Source: Cyprinodon diabolis (lineage: Eukaryota > Chordata > Actinopteri > Cyprinodontiformes > Cyprinodontidae). Taken from it: a stretch of 64,000 bases of DNA. Below, piece after piece: positions 24,101-36,700 of the stretch (position 1 is the first letter of the stretch; each line of letters begins with the position of its first letter). The notes under the pieces were generated by a model that searched no databases, was not told the origin of the DNA, and saw only the letters and a program-made list of their open reading frames with translations. The stretch is from the NCBI GenBank assembly GCA_030533445.1, contig CM060068.1, positions 34,439,010 through 34,503,009 of the forward strand, given 5' to 3'. The position numbers and the translations under genes are program-made.

Positions 24101-26356
24101 CCAGGCTGCTGCATCAGTTTTTCAGTTTCAATTGATTTTGGATTAAGCCGGTCATACTGTAGGTGGAATTCAACCATTTATTTTAGGCCTGCATGGCCAA
24201 GGGCACATCTTTATGTTGAAAGTATTCCTTTAATTTTTCAGCAGCGTCTGTACATGTGTGGATAAGAGGTGTGCGTTCACCTTCCCAAGCGAATCTGGAC
24301 AGTTTATGAAAGAGCATAAGGCTCGGAGTCTGAACCGTTTGTCTTTTATGTACGTCGAGCTGCAGCCGCAAATTGAACCTGAGTGTCGACCGCGCTTAAT
24401 TGTCATCGCCAATTAGTGCATTGTGAGACAGCCACAATGGATCAACTGTAGCGAGCAGAACGAAGTCCTTTGTGCTTCTCCAGTGGCCTGCGAGCCAGTC
24501 AAGACTGATTTGAGGGGCCTGGATGAAGATGGATCAGAAATGCCACCCTAAATGAAAACAAAAGACAGTTTAAGGAGGAAAAGCGGGATGAAGGGAGGCA
24601 AACGAGGAGGAGGTGGGGAGAGGGAGGATGTGGACAGCAGTTAGAGAGGAGGGAATAACCGCGTCGGCACGCACACACAAATTACCCCCTCACGTTATTT
24701 AGTGAGGTTCTACACAAAAGCTGGAAGGCCCACAGTGTTCCCTCTGACCTGGTTATTCAGAGGCTTGATTGAAGCTTTCAGCAGGTTGCAGCCGAGCTGA
24801 CTGCTTCTATGCTTTAATAACTATCAAATGTTTGCATCTATTTAACTACTTTTACTTTAAAAACAAAGTTTTCTATGAAAAGTTTTGTAAAGCCATTAAC
24901 AAATATTAGAAGTTTGTTTTTGCGTGCTGAGTTCAAACAAGTGTGGGAGAGGAAAACACGTCTAACACAGCACATCGGAGCCTCGCGCTCTATTTCAGAT
25001 CACTGCCGAATAAAAGGCCTAAAGGTTACCTCGAGTCAAAGATAAAGCCTAGCTGTAAATCAAAATCTGAAAAGTGTGGCTTGTGTTTTCAGCCTCCTGA
25101 AGTCTTTGAGGCTTTTTTCTGAGACAACCTGAAACTTTGTTGAACCGTATTTGCTGTGACGATGCTGCATGTCTCTCTGCCAGCTTCGCATAATACAGTT
25201 TTATTTTTTTCTTCTTTTGCTCATTGCTCTTTGGAAATATAATAAGCATAACAGGAAAAATGTTGATGTTTCTCAGGAGATTTCGATCTAAACCAGTTCA
25301 TTGTAGCTGATGGTTGTTTTCCTGCCAGGAGGAGAATCTCTACATCTGCCCTATTTATAGATTCTACAGCTTTTCTTCCAGGATTTCCCCTTTTTAGGTT
25401 CAATTCATCTTTGCAATAACGTTCCTGTCTGCTGAAAAGTAGCGTCATTCGTATCATGATGCAGCCATCACCTTATTTTACAACAAAAAAAGATTCAGTT
25501 TTAATTTTCTGCCACACAGCGATTTGGATTTATGCTTTTATGCTAAAATGTTACGTTTTGATCTCATTGGGCCCAAATGGTCAAAGAGTTTATTTTACTG
25601 CTTCTGGTAAAAAAAAAAACATGTAATAGGCTTAGATCTTCATTACTCTTACGTTTAGGATATTGTGTTAAAACTTAGTCATGCTCACAGCAACCTCTCT
25701 GATGTTGTCTTTGCTCTTAATTATGATGTTTGTTCTTTGATTTTCTCTAAAAAAAAAAAAAAGCAAACATCTGAGGCCTTCAAGTAACAGCTGGATTTAT
25801 ACTGGGATTAACCCTTTATAGGGCAAGTTACCATTTTTAATCACTTGCATCCTCCTTACAAATGGAGTCGTCCCCCCGTTCCTCAGTGAGGTCTAGAAGC
25901 ACAAGATCTATAGCCATTCAGCAAAGATCCTGCTACATGGCTGTATATCTTATTTTGGCTTTTGACCAATTAGATGAACCACTGATATATTACCTACTTT
26001 AAATTAAGTTGAAAAAAAAAGTGAAGTCAAGAAAAAAGGTAAAAAGCTAAAAAGTAAAGTTAAAAGGTTAATAAGCCTAGTTAACAATTATATTCAGGTT
26101 TATAAACTAAAAGATGTAACTGCCAGAATCAGCATTAATGCCTCTAAGGTGAAAAAAAATGTGTTCCTTTCACTCTTTTCATGAATTTCTTATAGAAGCT
26201 CTTTTGTTATTTTTTTTTAATATATTTTATATATTTTTTTATATATTCTGGCAAGTTGGTGTTTCTTGTTATTACATTGACATTCATTGCCATCAAAATA
26301 TCCATATTTTTTTAATGTTACAAAGTTAATAGGGTATTATCCTGGATTCAAATAAC

Positions 26357-27076
26357 CAGAGGCGTAGCCAGAAGGGTGGCCAGGCAATAACCAATGTACA
26401 CTGAGGGGTGGTCAAAAGTGGATAGGCACCAGAACCTCACGGTCCATTTACACTGTTTCAACAGGTAAATTAACGAGCAAAACATCCATATTTTCTAGAT
26501 AAAGACAAACTATACTTTCCTACAACCTTTGCAAACAAATAGACGCATATATTTAAACATCCGTGCTTTCTAGATAAAAGGTATAGTGGATACAATTCTT
26601 TCAGCGTTGAGTTCTGAGGCAAACATCTCTTCCTTTTTCTTTACTTACCTACTTTTATCAACAATTATTCTGCATAAAATTGATACTCACAAGTACTAAT
26701 TTCTACATAAATTGATTATTTAATAAGTTTTTATTAAAATAGTTATGATGTCACTGAAGACTTCTAGATGGCTTTCAGAGACACATCATTTTCTCTTTAC
26801 CCTATATAACACAAAATCTAGTGCTAAAAAGAGCATGAATTATCAACTTTAATGTTAGTATATTGATGTACATAATTAACCACATTGTTTTTTGTTGTCA
26901 ATTAATTTTTAATACATGAAAATTTAATTTTTTTGAATATTCCACTTGAGAGTATTACTGCTGCCACTGTCTGTATTAAAGAAGGAAAAAATGGTAGGGG
27001 TGGCCACAGGGCTGGCCAATGATTAGCTAAAGGTGGCCATGGCCACCCCTGGCCTCCCAATGTAGCTCCGCCCCTG
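26357..27076 (+). mobile_element. hAT-like non-autonomous element, copy A
   Basis: Starts CAGAGGCGTAGCCAGAA and ends AGCTCCGCCCCTG, imperfect terminal inverted repeats of the hAT kind. It is flanked by CAAATAAC (26349-26356) and CAAATAAA (27077-27084), a 7-of-8 match to an 8-bp target duplication. A related copy lies in the opposite orientation at about 28899-29578. No intact ORF. Confidence 0.75.
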
Positions 27077-28559
27077 CAAATAAAACTATTGGCTTGAAAT
27101 TTTGATTTTCGAAGTATTTCACTGAGTGCCTTCTTAAAGGTTAAATAACACACCAGTACACTCTTATATTTAGCTGTTTATTTTCTATTTTAAAAACCTT
27201 ATAAGTAAGTTTTACTAAAATAAAAACGAAAAAAAAAAAACGAAAAGAATTTTGCATAGCTAAGATGATTTACATCAAATTTAAATGAAGTTTCCCCCAT
27301 GTATGCCAAGTCCAGACGTGTGTGGATGTATGTTGACCGTATGGTAACGCAGGTCACATCTCCCTCTTTGTGTTCCATCTCAAGTTTTAGTCAAACAAGC
27401 TTTGCATCTGAGAAAATCCCTACACTCCATCACATGTATGTTCGCACACAAACACACACTCTGCACGTGTATGCTTATGCACAAAAGACTAATTCCTTTC
27501 AGGCTTCAAACTCACTGTTTACTTTCATCTGTCAGAGTGACCTGAGTGAAGGTAAATCAGAGCCTGGAGAGTCTCCTCCTGGCTGATATGCTGAGCACAC
27601 ACACCCTTGCTGCTCAAACACACCTTTGGAGACCTTTGTCCCCTGAGAGAGCGTTGTGACCTTTGTCCGACGTGAAAGGCTGAGTTAGATGTTAAGGGGA
27701 AAGGTTCAGTTACTGAGCAACACAGATTGGTTTGCCCTTAGTCTGTTCTTATAAAGCATTGCAGCTAAATTCCCTGTAATCTGTTTAACAAATATGAATG
27801 ATTGAATGAGAGCAGTTGAATTTGTGCTCTGCAGAAAAACAACATAGATTGTTATTTGTTTAAAGAGTGTTTTTATTTTTATTTTTTTTTTATTGTTGCT
27901 CTAAAATCTGTAAATTTGCAACTGCTTGTTATCTCCCTAATAAAGCTCGTTATAATAATATAAGATTTCAACCAGGATTTCGTTTGATTGACATATAATC
28001 TGCTTTATGTTAAACCAACTTATCTTTTTAACATTTAATAGAAACATATAATGAAATATTAAACATCTTTCCAGAACCAATAAAATTATGATCATCTGCT
28101 TTTCTTTTCAAATTTTCTTTTTCGTTTTGTTAAATTAATTATTTAACAAAAATACTTTAGCTTGATTTGGGAGCTGTAGTTACTAATTCTATTTTATACC
28201 ATTAAAAAAAAAGTAATTGCAAGTATTTTTCACTTTTGGAAGATAAATACAAAGAAGCTGAGTTTATATAAATAAAAAAAGATGGTTGGGATAAAAAAAA
28301 AAAAACACTACTATGTATCAAATACTGTTTTCAAAACACAAGTGATTACTGAAACTTATCTGGCTGCAAATCATTTTAGGCTTTAGTTTATGTGTTGCAT
28401 TTTTAGTCTGACTAAAAATGACAAAACAAGAGATATTTCAGCTCATTTAAGAGGAAATATTTAGTTATAAAAGTACTAGTGGTAACTCATCTCACACATA
28501 TTTATGTCTTTTTGAGCTTTCTTTTATATTTTGTTAAGCTGCAAACTTGGATGTATTTC

Positions 28560-28665
28560 CAGCATTTCATTATTTTACAGGGTTTTATTGTCATTACACT
28601 GTCACAAGTACAGAGCAATGAAATGAACTCTCTGCATTTAACCCATCCCTTTGGGGCTTAGCACT
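28560..28665 (+). repeat. interspersed repeat fragment
   Basis: TTTTATTGTCATTACACTGT followed by CTCTGCATTTAACCCATCC resembles a widespread retroposon-type teleost repeat. Fragment only. Confidence 0.4.
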
Positions 28666-28898
28666 TGAGCTAGACAACCACTATGAGTTCACCTTTTCTA
28701 TTAGTGAAAAACACAAAGTAATGGAACATTGGGAAGTTAGAGGAGTGGAAATCCATAAAGTCCATAAGGTTTGCTGGAGAACATTAAACAAAGACAAAGG
28801 AACTTAGCAAAAAACTCAGAGGGGAAATTTAAAGCTGCGCTGGTCCATCCATTTGGTAACGTATCTAAGATATGTTTGGAACAAAACTAACATGGCAC

Positions 28899-29578
28899 AT
28901 CACCCTCAAGCTCCATCCCCATAGGGACCAGATAGCCACCATTAGCCAATCATTGGCCACCCCTACCATTTTTTCCCCTCTAATGGCAGCAGTAATACTC
29001 TCAAGTGGAATATTCTAACTTATTAAAAAAAAAAATCATATGTTAACAGTTACTTGACAACAAAAACAATGTAATTAATTATGTACATCAATATATTAAC
29101 ATTAAAGATGTTAGATACTGAATTCCTGCTCTTTTCAGAACTGGATTTTGTCTAATGGGGTAAAGAGAAAATTATGTCTCTGATTTCACTGAAGATTCAT
29201 CGATGACTTGCAGAGATAAATAACTACTTTAATAATAAATAATCAATTTATTGTAGATATTAGTACATGTAAATATTAATTTTATGCAGAACAAGTATTG
29301 ATAAAAGTAGGTAAGAGAATGAATAAGATGTTCGACCGAGAACTGAAGCCTAGACTCTTAATATAGAAAGGATGGATGCTAAAATATATGTGTCTATTTA
29401 TTAGAAAAAGCTGTAGGAAATTATAGTTTGTCTTTATTTAGAAAATATGGATGTTGTGGTTGTTCCTTTGCCTGTTGGAAAGGTGAAGGTTGACTGTGAG
29501 GTTCTGGTGCCTATCTGCTTCCAGCCACCCCTCAGTGTATGTTGGTTATTGCCTGGAAATTTTCTGGCTACGCCTCTG
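28899..29578 (-). mobile_element. hAT-like non-autonomous element, copy B
   Basis: Read on -, it begins CAGAGGCGTAGCCAGAAA and shares with copy A the GGTTCTGGTGCCTATC-type block, the ATTTATTAGAAAA and TGTAGGAAA stretches and the GGGTGGCCAATGATTGGCTAA block. Its inner end is more eroded, so that boundary is approximate. Flanks (CATGGCAC and TGTGGCAG) are only a weak match for a target duplication. Confidence 0.65.
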
Positions 29579-30599
29579 TGTGGCAGCCTCATGCTTTGGA
29601 TTTTATCTCTTCAGCAGCAGCCAGTCAGAGTTAAATACAGAGATTTCCTAGAAAAAACATTTTACAGGCTTCAGACTGGAAACTAAGCCTTAAATGAATC
29701 ATACCAGTGGCTGATAGGTTCATAAATAGAAGCTAATTTACATCTTTATTTAGGGCTTATTTGTATGTTGGGTTAATCTGGAGGATATTAAATATAAAAT
29801 AGTGCCTATTTTCTGCTAACTTCAAAGCAACTTGTTGATGCTGGAAACATAATAGGTGACAGGGTGGAGCTGGGTTGTAACATTACTTTCCTGCAATTCC
29901 TACTTTACAACTTAGAACATTTTGTTAATTACAATGATTTTACAGGACAAATTTAGTAAAGCTATGCAGATAATTTGAAAGAGTGCAAATGATTCCTTTC
30001 TTAAAACAATCCTCACACAGTCCTATATATTTGTAAACTCTAAATAGAAAATTATACAATTATTGCTGTGGTTATTGATGTATAAAATGTGTTTATATGG
30101 AATTATACAATAAAAAAGATCTATATGTATGTGTGTTAAGTCTTTATTGAAAGCATCTTCATCAGGTGCCTTTAAGGTCTCCTGGGAACTCTCAGATCCT
30201 CAATATGAAGCAAGCCACTGCTGTGTTCACGTGCTTAAATTATGTACGGAAAAAAGATTGATTCCTACGTATGAGAAATATTTAATTTTAAAAAAGAGAG
30301 AGATCACCAAAATGCTTCTACATCTATTCCAGTTTTTTTTAAAGTTGGTTAAACAATTACTCTAAATACTTTCTTATTTTATGTGGGTTATTTATAAGGT
30401 TAATTGTGGTTTTATGTTGTTTTGCAAAGGGAAACCCATCACCATGTGTTTCTTTATAAAGGTCTGGTTCACATATCTCTTGGTAAATTCTATTAAGAAT
30501 TGTTGATTAATCTGAATATTGTTTAGTTATCTGACATTATGTAAAAAAAAAAAAAAAAAGTTATGCTATATCAGTCATTCAGATGCATAAAAAGTATAT

Positions 30600-31456
30600 C
30601 TTTGAATTTAAAAGAGAGTGTCCTCCACCAGATAAAATTCGTCACTGGCACATAGAAAAAATGCTAAACCAACTCCACCCAAAATAAAAGGTGTGAATTC
30701 CAGAAGTGTGAGTGCGCCTCTAGTAGAATGGTGACATTTCCGACGCCCCTGAACGCAGCAGAGCCAGTGTTTGATGAGAAGGCGCCGCAGCTCCAGACGG
30801 ACTTCAGTTCGTCCTCGGGCGCAGTGGAAGCGCAGCAAGCCACGCGTGGCCTTTATACCAACCTGCACGGGAGAAGTTTTCACGCTGAGGAACTTCTGTC
30901 TTTCTTCATTGCCGTTCTGATTTTTTTTCCCACTCGCAGACCTGAGAAAGATCACTTTTAAGAAGTTGTTCAAGTCGCAGATGGAATAAACGCACCGAGA
31001 AAAACGCATCAAGTGGATTTTACGCACCTGGTTCCTCGTGCCTCATTTAAAAAGGAATATTTTTGGCTCATATTTACCAGCTGGTTAAACCACCTATATT
31101 TGATTTCACCACATTTTTTGTGGTTAACCCTGCACAGCCCTGATGATGTGACTCTTTTAGGCATACATGAGGAAAAGCAGCTGGTAAAAATGTTACAAGG
31201 CCGTTAAATTTATTGGAACGTGACCGCCGGATATGGACTTTCTCCGTAATGATTGCTGGAGATCTGGTGAATGATTGACAGCACACAGGACTCTGCCACA
31301 ACTGGCTTTACCATCTGATATCAACTTTAACCTTCAACAGGCTGCTTAGAACTTATCTTGGAGAAGATAAAGTTCCAGATGAACTTGGGTTAATTCAGCC
31401 CTGGTTTATTGTAACTGATGTAAAGACGTTACCCTGATAACAGACTCATTTCATCC
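30600..31456 (+). promoter_or_regulatory. fzd5: fzd5 upstream region and probable 5' leader
   Basis: The segment rises in GC around 30690-30850 and contains many upstream ATGs before the frizzled start. No convincing TATA box, initiator or splice site pair could be fixed by eye, so the transcription start is unknown. Short frames on both strands (30608-31027 on -, 30728-30961 on +) have no recognisable domains. Confidence 0.4.
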
Positions 31457-33190
31457 ATGGCACCAGCAGTGATACTCACACCATACAGCTTGATGCTGCT
31501 CCTGCTTTTTGTGATCTGGTCTCCTGGTTTCACATCTGGAGCCTCCAAGGACCTTGTTTGTGAGCCTATAACGGTTCCCATGTGTAAAGGCATTGGTTAC
31601 AATTTGACCTACATGCCAAATCAATTCAATCATGACACCCAGGAGGAGGTGGGACTAGAGGTGCACCAGTTCTGGCCCCTGGTCCGCATCCGCTGCTCTC
31701 CAGACCTGCTCTTCTTCCTGTGCAGCATGTACACTCCGATCTGCCTGCCTGACTATAGAAAGCCTCTCCCCCCCTGCCGCTCTGTGTGCGAGCGGGCCAA
31801 ACGAGGCTGCTCCCCCCTCATGAGTCAGTATGGCTTTGAGTGGCCGGAGAGGATGAGCTGCGAGCAGCTGCCCCAACTAGGCGACGAGACTCTGTGCATG
31901 GATCAGAACAGCAGTGAGACTACCACTCTGGCTCCTCCGTTCCCAAAGTCCACCCCTAAAGTCAGAACCAGACCCCCAAGCCCGTCGCAGTGTGACAGGG
32001 AGTGCCGCTGCAGGGACCCCCTAGTCCCCATCAAGCGAGAGTCCCACCCTCTGTACGGCAGAGTCCAAACTGGTCCTTTGCCGAACTGCGCCCAGCCCTG
32101 CCACCTGCCCTACTTCTCAGCAGATGAACGAGCCTTCACCAGCTTCTGGGTGGGAATCTGGTCGGTGCTCTGCTTCATCTCCACATTCACCACCGTAGCC
32201 ACTTTCCTCATTGACATGGAGCGCTTCAAGTACCCAGAGAGGCCCATGATATTTCTGGCTGCCTGCTACCTCTTCGTCTCCTTGGGTTACATCATCCGTC
32301 TGGTTGCGGGTCACGAGCGGGTGGCTTGTGGCTCCAGCGGCCTCGGTGGAAACCAGCTGCACATCCTCTACGACGCTTCCGGCCCTGCTCTCTGCACCCT
32401 CGTCTTCCTGCTGGTGTATTTCTTCGGGATGGCCAGCTCCATCTGGTGGGTGGTACTGTCATTCACATGGTTTCTCGCGGCAGGGATGAAGTGGGGCAGC
32501 GAGGCCATTGCTGGATACTCGCAGTACTTCCACCTGGCTGCATGGCTCATCCCTAGCGTGAAGTCTATCGTTGTCCTCGCTCTCAGTTCCGTGGACGGGG
32601 ACCCCGTCGCTGGAATCTGCTACGTCGGGAACCAGAGTCTGGAGAATCTTAGGGGATTTGTGATAGCTCCTCTTGTGGTCTACCTCTTCACTGGCTCGCT
32701 TTTCCTGCTGGCTGGGTTTATCTCTCTGTTCCGCATCAGGAGCATCATCAAACAAGGTGGCACTAAGACGGACAAACTGGAGCGACTGATGATCCGCATT
32801 GGGTTGTTCACAGTCCTGTACACGGTCCCTGCCACCATTGTGGTGGCCTGCCTGGTCTACGAGCAGCACTATCGACCCGGCTGGGAGCGAGCTTTGGCAT
32901 GCTCCTGCCTGTCGGAACGCCAGCGCTCGGGCTTTGGCCCAGACTATGCTGTCTTCATGCTCAAGTACTTCATGTGCTTAGTGGTGGGCATCACATCCGG
33001 AGTCTGGATTTGGTCGGGAAAAACTCTAGAGTCCTGGAAGAGATTTGTGGCCAGATGCTGCCCCTGCTGGCCTCAGAAGGTTACTGCACCACCTTCCATG
33101 TACAGTGAAGCCAGCACAGCCTTAACTGGGCACACTCGAACTGGGTTAACATCAGGGATCTATCAGAAAGCCCCTCCTTCGCATATATGA
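31457..33190 (+). CDS. fzd5: Frizzled-5 Wnt receptor, complete single exon
   Basis: Full 577-residue class F GPCR, near the usual FZD5 length. A hydrophobic signal peptide covers about residues 1-28. The cysteine-rich Wnt-binding domain (about 35-150) has all ten cysteines, the YNLT glycosylation site and the family motif MPNQFNHDTQ. A Thr/Pro/Ser linker and CxCR segment precede seven membrane spans (about 225-520). Loop motifs GMASSIWW, KWGSEAIAGY and TDKLERLMIRIG are typical of the FZD5/FZD8 pair. The cytoplasmic tail keeps KTxxxW (KTLESW), needed for Dishevelled binding, and ends in SHI, a PDZ-ligand type C-terminus. FZD5 rather than FZD8 is chosen because the tail and linker lack FZD8's long Gly/Pro runs and the neighbours are plekhm3 and ccnyl1. 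The ATG at 31457 gives a good signal peptide and no upstream in-frame start is needed. In vertebrates FZD5 acts in eye-field and neural development; no break or missing key residue was seen. Confidence 0.98.
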   Translation: MAPAVILTPYSLMLLLLFVIWSPGFTSGASKDLVCEPITVPMCKGIGYNLTYMPNQFNHDTQEEVGLEVHQFWPLVRIRCSPDLLFFLCSMYTPICLPDYRKPLPPCRSVCERAKRGCSPLMSQYGFEWPERMSCEQLPQLGDETLCMDQNSSETTTLAPPFPKSTPKVRTRPPSPSQCDRECRCRDPLVPIKRESHPLYGRVQTGPLPNCAQPCHLPYFSADERAFTSFWVGIWSVLCFISTFTTVATFLIDMERFKYPERPMIFLAACYLFVSLGYIIRLVAGHERVACGSSGLGGNQLHILYDASGPALCTLVFLLVYFFGMASSIWWVVLSFTWFLAAGMKWGSEAIAGYSQYFHLAAWLIPSVKSIVVLALSSVDGDPVAGICYVGNQSLENLRGFVIAPLVVYLFTGSLFLLAGFISLFRIRSIIKQGGTKTDKLERLMIRIGLFTVLYTVPATIVVACLVYEQHYRPGWERALACSCLSERQRSGFGPDYAVFMLKYFMCLVVGITSGVWIWSGKTLESWKRFVARCCPCWPQKVTAPPSMYSEASTALTGHTRTGLTSGIYQKAPPSHI

Positions 33191-33785
33191 AGTCTGTGGC
33201 ACTACCCAACATTTTAGAGACACTAAATGTGTTTGTGGACAAGAACAGGAACTCTCTGTTTGCGTCGTTTTGCCCCAAATATAAATTATAAACAATGTAC
33301 TGAACAGAAAGATTCAAAGCACGCAGAATGGATAATAACTGTTCAACGAAAGTGAAAAGAATATGTTTGAGGCTCTGAATCTTGAGCAAATCTCTATAAG
33401 TGAATTTTTTGCACTGCAGCTGAGACACTTGACCAAATCGGACTCTCTGTGAACAAAACAAGGCGATACTCCCTGAGGCAGACAGATATTCAAGCACTGG
33501 AAAAATAAAATATATATATATATATTTATTGTTGTACATACTTCAAATATTTGTTGTAAAGAAAAAACATGAGTTCAATTTCCGTTAAAAAAAGTTGACG
33601 GCCAAGTTATGTAAAGGAGAAATTGTCCATAAATGTGACATGTTGGCTCTGTTTGAGTTGTGGTGTTCTGAATATTGTTGGAGATTCATTACTGTGACTG
33701 GAAACTTCATTTGTTTTGTCTATATAGTGTGCTCTAACACATCCTCTTTAGTTCTGTGAACTCATTAAAGTGTCTTTGTGAAAGG
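33191..33785 (+). other. fzd5: fzd5 3' UTR
   Basis: Runs from the stop to a likely cleavage site just after ATTAAA at 33764-33769. A GU-rich stretch (TTTTGTCTGTGTTGTGTG, about 33794-33811) follows, as expected for a downstream element. An earlier AATAAA at 33504-33509, inside a TA-rich patch, is an alternative poly(A) signal. Confidence 0.6.
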
Positions 33786-36700
33786 AGAGTCAGTTTTGTC
33801 TGTGTTGTGTGAAGAAACAGGAATGATCAGTTTAAACAGGATTTGGTCTTTAGCCCCACCTACTGGTGTTCAAAGGAACTGCTCACTCTGTTCTCTGGTG
33901 GAGGAACACCTCACATATAAAAAAACCTTCAGACCAGCCACATTTACTGTTATGTCAAAAGATGTTCCATTAAGTAAGCTCTAAAGTTTTTATACACCTT
34001 TTAAATTCGGTTTGGCCAAGTAATTCAATCTCAAGTGTTTTTTCCTGATGGGAAATAAGACACTGATCTCCTGATAGTAATAAAAATAATGCGTAAGGTT
34101 GTTTGTGCTCTTTTAAATAATCTGGAATTGTATGGAATTCCATTCCATTACTTTTCTGCTCAAATTAAGGGAAATCATACTTAGAGAAAAATGACATACT
34201 TCTACTTTTGCACCCTCCTTTAAATGTTGAACAGTTTAATTCATGTTTCCACTATGACCAACACTCACATTTGTCTTTTTTATTGGGTGTTCAGCTCCAA
34301 GTCATTGAGGCTAGAAAAAGACCTCCTTACCATCCCTGTAATATTTCATTCCCTCCAGAAGAAGAAAAAAAAGGGATTTTTTTTTTGGGAAGCATACATA
34401 GCCTAATTATTATAGTCTATTGACCTAAAGCCAAATGCATGGTATGGTTGTTAGATGTCAGGTACACCGGTCATAGATCTTGACCAAGTTAAGGACTAAT
34501 GCAGAGGACACATTTGCCTCTGGGATCAGCTCCATAGTCATGGTATTTTGTCTTTGATTTTATTTATTTTGTTCAGGCTACTCGTGAGCCCACAGCCCTC
34601 CAAATGTTGAAAGGGTGATATTATTGCCATTACTGTTAATATATAGTAGAAATTTTAATATTTCTTTTCAATTTGACAGCATTTCTAACTTTAGAATATG
34701 GATAAACAATGTCTATATACTGCCAGTGAAAAACGTAGACCTTATTTAAAGGTTTACGGATAAAACCTCTGGGACATGTTCAACAGGTGGTGACTTCATG
34801 AAGCTCACTGACAGAATGCAAGAGGTGTGCATTAAGCTGTAATCAATTAAAAGTGGGTCTATGTTAAACAGAATCTAAAATATTAAATGTTTTGATAAAT
34901 ATAAATCTGATGTTTTCTGTGTAATTCTGCACACCTTTTATTTATTTATTTTTAATATTTCCATCATTTTTCAATAGGGAGAAACCATTAAATGACAAAG
35001 GTGTGTGCTAACTTTTAATTGCTAGTGTATAAATAAACAATGTGTTTATGTTACAACTAAAATCAATTAAAAATGACTAGTAATTTACATATTTAAATTA
35101 TATAGCTATAGACCTGCTCAAATTCAAGCATTTGACATGTTAAATTAAATTCTATCCATTTAACATACAATAGAGTCCATGCATGTTTAAAAGTTGGAAA
35201 AACAAATTTCTGCAATGGCAGCATTTAACAGTGCATCTTGTTTCTGTTAAGCGCTCCGCTCCTAGTGCATGAAGATGTAAGAAAAGCATGCATTACATCG
35301 GTGTAGGATTGTCTGATGTTTTTTATTTGAATTATTTAAAGTCCTGGTGGCTGACCTGTTTCACAGCCTACTGTGTCCATATGCTGGGTGATGCCATTAC
35401 TGTCGGTTGTGTTGAATGAACGCGAAGTGACTGATGCTTGGTTCAGGTGGTTTAGTGTACAGCTTCACTAATATTGACTGGATTTTTAAAGGGTATTATG
35501 GACATACTGTAGATTTCCATTCATATTGTGAAATAAAAACAGCTGCTTATAAATGTGCCATAATGAGTACTTTCCCATGAGATTCTCAGATTGCCTGGAG
35601 GAGTATGTTTGCTCTCAGCACCAGACAGTATTTCAAGGCAATGGATAGTAGTTTCTATATGGAAACATTTTTAGGTCAATTATAGATTTACATATAAATG
35701 AATAAAGAGTGATAAACTAACTTTAACACAAATATCTGCACAAATGGATTTCTGACTAAAATAATTTTGCATGTTGCTTTTGCACCTTTTTCTACTCCAC
35801 TTCTTCCTTCCACTAAACTTTACTCAAGGCATCCAGTTCCTTTCCGTTTGGCAGGAAAGCAATTGTGTCAATGACTAATGAACAAACAAACCACACAAAG
35901 GTGCAATGGCAGTTATCCCTCTTTTCAAACAGCATTTCTGATTAAATTAAATTACTATTAATTAAATAACTTTAGCAATCAGAACGGTGGAATATGTTAA
36001 AAGCATAAGGTTAAATGAATTTGCAGAGTGTTGTTTTGAAAGTCCAAAACGTTGCTAGAATACATCAGTCTGGATGTAAACTTTCTAAAAGGAGTAAATC
36101 TCCACCACAGCCCAAAGTAGGATTTTTGTTTTATTTAAAAATGTTAGCTTAGCTGCTGCTAAATTGTTTCTACCAGATATTAATCCCAGATCACATCTGT
36201 TTTTTTAGATGCAGCATAAAACCAGCAGACCATACATTTGTCACATGATTAGTTTTTATTTAAAATACTCCATTTGCAAATTTGTCTTTTCATTACAAAG
36301 AATAATTTCACAGCTAGTAGCCTACATAGTAAGCAAAAAGGAGAGGGTCGTCTGTCAGGCTTTTGTTCCCTCCGTTTCCACATCATGTTTTCGAACAAAG
36401 GAGGCTTCTGAAGGTGGGGAGATCTGAAAGGGTTTAAAAACAAAGCTAGACGGGGTGGGGGGGTACCTCCCACTATTCAGTAGCATTTGATCATCCAAAG
36501 GTTCACGTGTATAGATGGCGTTACAACTACCCAGCACTTGGCACTCCCGATTCCTGACACACAGCAGCTGACTGGAGCTGTTACTTCCACAATCTCCTTT
36601 AGAGTATCACCAGTTACATAATCTGTTAGAAAACATCTTCAATTATAAAACAATAAAAAGAAATTCAAGTAAATTTTAAAGAAACTCAAATTTACTGCAC

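Larger units (their letters stand above)
13671..30600. other. plekhm3-fzd5 intergenic region
   Basis: No protein-coding exon recognised. Contents are interspersed repeats (listed separately), TA microsatellites at 18090-18122 and 19117-19149, a candidate terminal exon or pseudo-exon at 17577-17690, and a candidate regulatory patch at 27590-27700. Open frames are all below 130 residues, without domains apart from a Tc1-like fossil. Confidence 0.7.

Noticed and set aside
30608..31027. 139-residue frame on - upstream of fzd5
   Set aside because: No recognisable domain, overlaps the probable fzd5 leader; treated as chance.
32459..32869. 136-residue frame antisense to fzd5, and other shadows in 31.6-33.2 kb
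   Set aside because: Overlap a fully conserved frizzled coding exon in other frames; no independent evidence.
31457..33190. Assignment to FZD8 instead of FZD5
   Set aside because: Tail and linker lack the FZD8 Gly/Pro-rich runs and the flanking genes are those of the FZD5 locus.
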